This document shows positions 5,962 to 6,531 of a stretch of 6,531 bases of DNA, piece by piece. Source of the DNA: Eubacteriales Family XIII. Incertae Sedis bacterium (lineage in GTDB: Bacteria > Bacillota > Clostridia > Peptostreptococcales > Anaerovoracaceae). Every line of letters begins with the position of its first letter. The stretch's first letter is position 1. Made by a program: the position numbers and the translations under genes. The notes beneath the pieces are model-generated. The model had not been told where the DNA came from and made no database searches. It saw nothing but the letters and a program-made list of their open reading frames with translations. The stretch lies in the NCBI GenBank assembly GCA_031276775.1, contig JAISML010000272.1, positions 1-6,531 of the forward strand, in the 5' to 3' direction.

Positions 5962-6531
5962 TCAGTCTCTCAGGATCGCGCCAAAATTGCACGATTCTTC
6001 GCATTTTCCGCATTTGATGCACGTCTCCTGATCGATCGTGTGCCGCGACTTGCGTTCTCCGGTGATCGCGTTCACCGGGCAACGCCTCGCGCAAAGGGTG
6101 CATCCCGTGCATTTGTCCGTGATGGTAAAAGTGATGAGGGACTTGCAGTAATGCGCTGTGCAACGTTTTCTGTAGATGTGGTCTTCGTACTCGTTCCTGA
6201 AATACCGTATGGTGGTGAGAACGGGATTGGGCGCGGTCTGACCGAGCCCGCACATGGAACCGTCTTTGATCTTGCCCGCCAATTCTTCGAGCAATTCGAT
6301 GTCGCCGTCCCTGCCCTTGCCCTGCGTGATCCGTTCGAGGATTTCCAGCATGCGCTTCGTCCCGACCCTGCAATAATTGCACTTTCCGCAGGATTCTTTC
6401 CGCGTAAAATCGAGGAAGTAGCGGGCCATGTCAACCATGCACGTATCCTCGTCCATGACGATCATGCCGCCGCTGCCCACGATGGCGCCCGTCTTCGTGA
6501 TGTTCTCGTAATCCACCGGCGTGTCGATCAG
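5962..6531 (-). CDS. NuoF/HydB-like NADH-oxidoreductase flavoprotein subunit, C-terminal part, cut by right window edge
   Basis: This is the C-terminal 189 residues of a NuoF-like subunit of the HydB/HndC type. Such subunits bind FMN and NAD(H) in their N-terminal part and pass electrons through iron-sulfur clusters. The reading frame is open through the window edge, so a GTG at 6516 is internal and not the start. The first visible residues (LIDTPVDYEN) continue into the family block with GSGGMIVMDEDTCMVDMARY. The NuoF [4Fe-4S] site is present at Cys 48, 51, 54 and 94 (numbering the visible part). A C-terminal 2x[4Fe-4S] ferredoxin tail follows (Cys 141, 144, 147, 151 and 171, 174, 177, 181); respiratory NuoF lacks this tail, while soluble [FeFe]-hydrogenase and bifurcating complexes have it. 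The usual PCREGT after the cluster reads YCRVGT. The FMN/NADH region is outside the window. The next gene follows after 16 bp, so the two products almost certainly form one complex. Confidence 0.93.
   Translation of the reverse strand: MIDTPVDYENITKTGAIVGSGGMIVMDEDTCMVDMARYFLDFTRKESCGKCNYCRVGTKRMLEILERITQGKGRDGDIELLEELAGKIKDGSMCGLGQTAPNPVLTTIRYFRNEYEDHIYRKRCTAHYCKSLITFTITDKCTGCTLCARRCPVNAITGERKSRHTIDQETCIKCGKCEESCNFGAILRD

Noticed and set aside
5962..6516. NuoF-like gene starting at GTG 6516 as a complete small protein
   Set aside because: The frame stays open to the window edge, and the residues upstream of the GTG (LIDTP) continue the NuoF family alignment, so the gene is simply truncated by the window.

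Overview
The window carries four genes, all on the minus strand and so read from high to low coordinates. GC content is high and the genes are tightly packed. The protein types (HydB/HndC-like NuoF with a ferredoxin tail, a large iron-sulfur flavoprotein, a GlxK-type glycerate kinase, an LctP-family permease) fit a strict anaerobe. My best guess is a GC-rich clostridial Firmicute, but no marker gene here fixes the taxonomy.

Right side (about 2346-6531): two genes of a soluble, NADH-linked, multi-iron-sulfur redox complex. The first is the 3' end of a NuoF/HydB-like flavoprotein subunit cut by the window edge. Sixteen bases later comes a 1199-residue protein that fuses a NuoG-type [2Fe-2S] ferredoxin domain, a complete GltD/NfnB-like FAD and NAD(P)H oxidoreductase, a two-cluster [4Fe-4S] module and a molybdopterin-oxidoreductase-like domain. 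That last domain keeps its [4Fe-4S] cysteines but lacks the (seleno)cysteine-histidine of formate dehydrogenase and the usual C-terminal cofactor-binding domain. Electrons probably move between NADH at the NuoF-like subunit and NAD(P)H at the GltD-like domain, perhaps with ferredoxin as third partner. This resembles flavin-based electron-bifurcating transhydrogenases. A NuoE-like subunit would be expected just beyond the right edge.

Middle (2034-2345): a 312-bp non-coding gap. It holds a strong hairpin just after the redox operon, a 19-bp direct repeat with a 27-bp period, and six copies of TTCCGT or its complement, two of which form a 6-7-6 palindrome upstream of the next gene. This looks like the boundary between two transcription units.

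Left side (1-2033): a glycerate 2-kinase, then, after about 100 bp, the N-terminal half of an LctP-family permease that runs off the left edge. The pair suggests uptake of glycerate (or another 2-hydroxy acid such as glycolate or lactate) and entry into lower glycolysis as 2-phosphoglycerate. The long open frames on the plus strand are antisense shadows.
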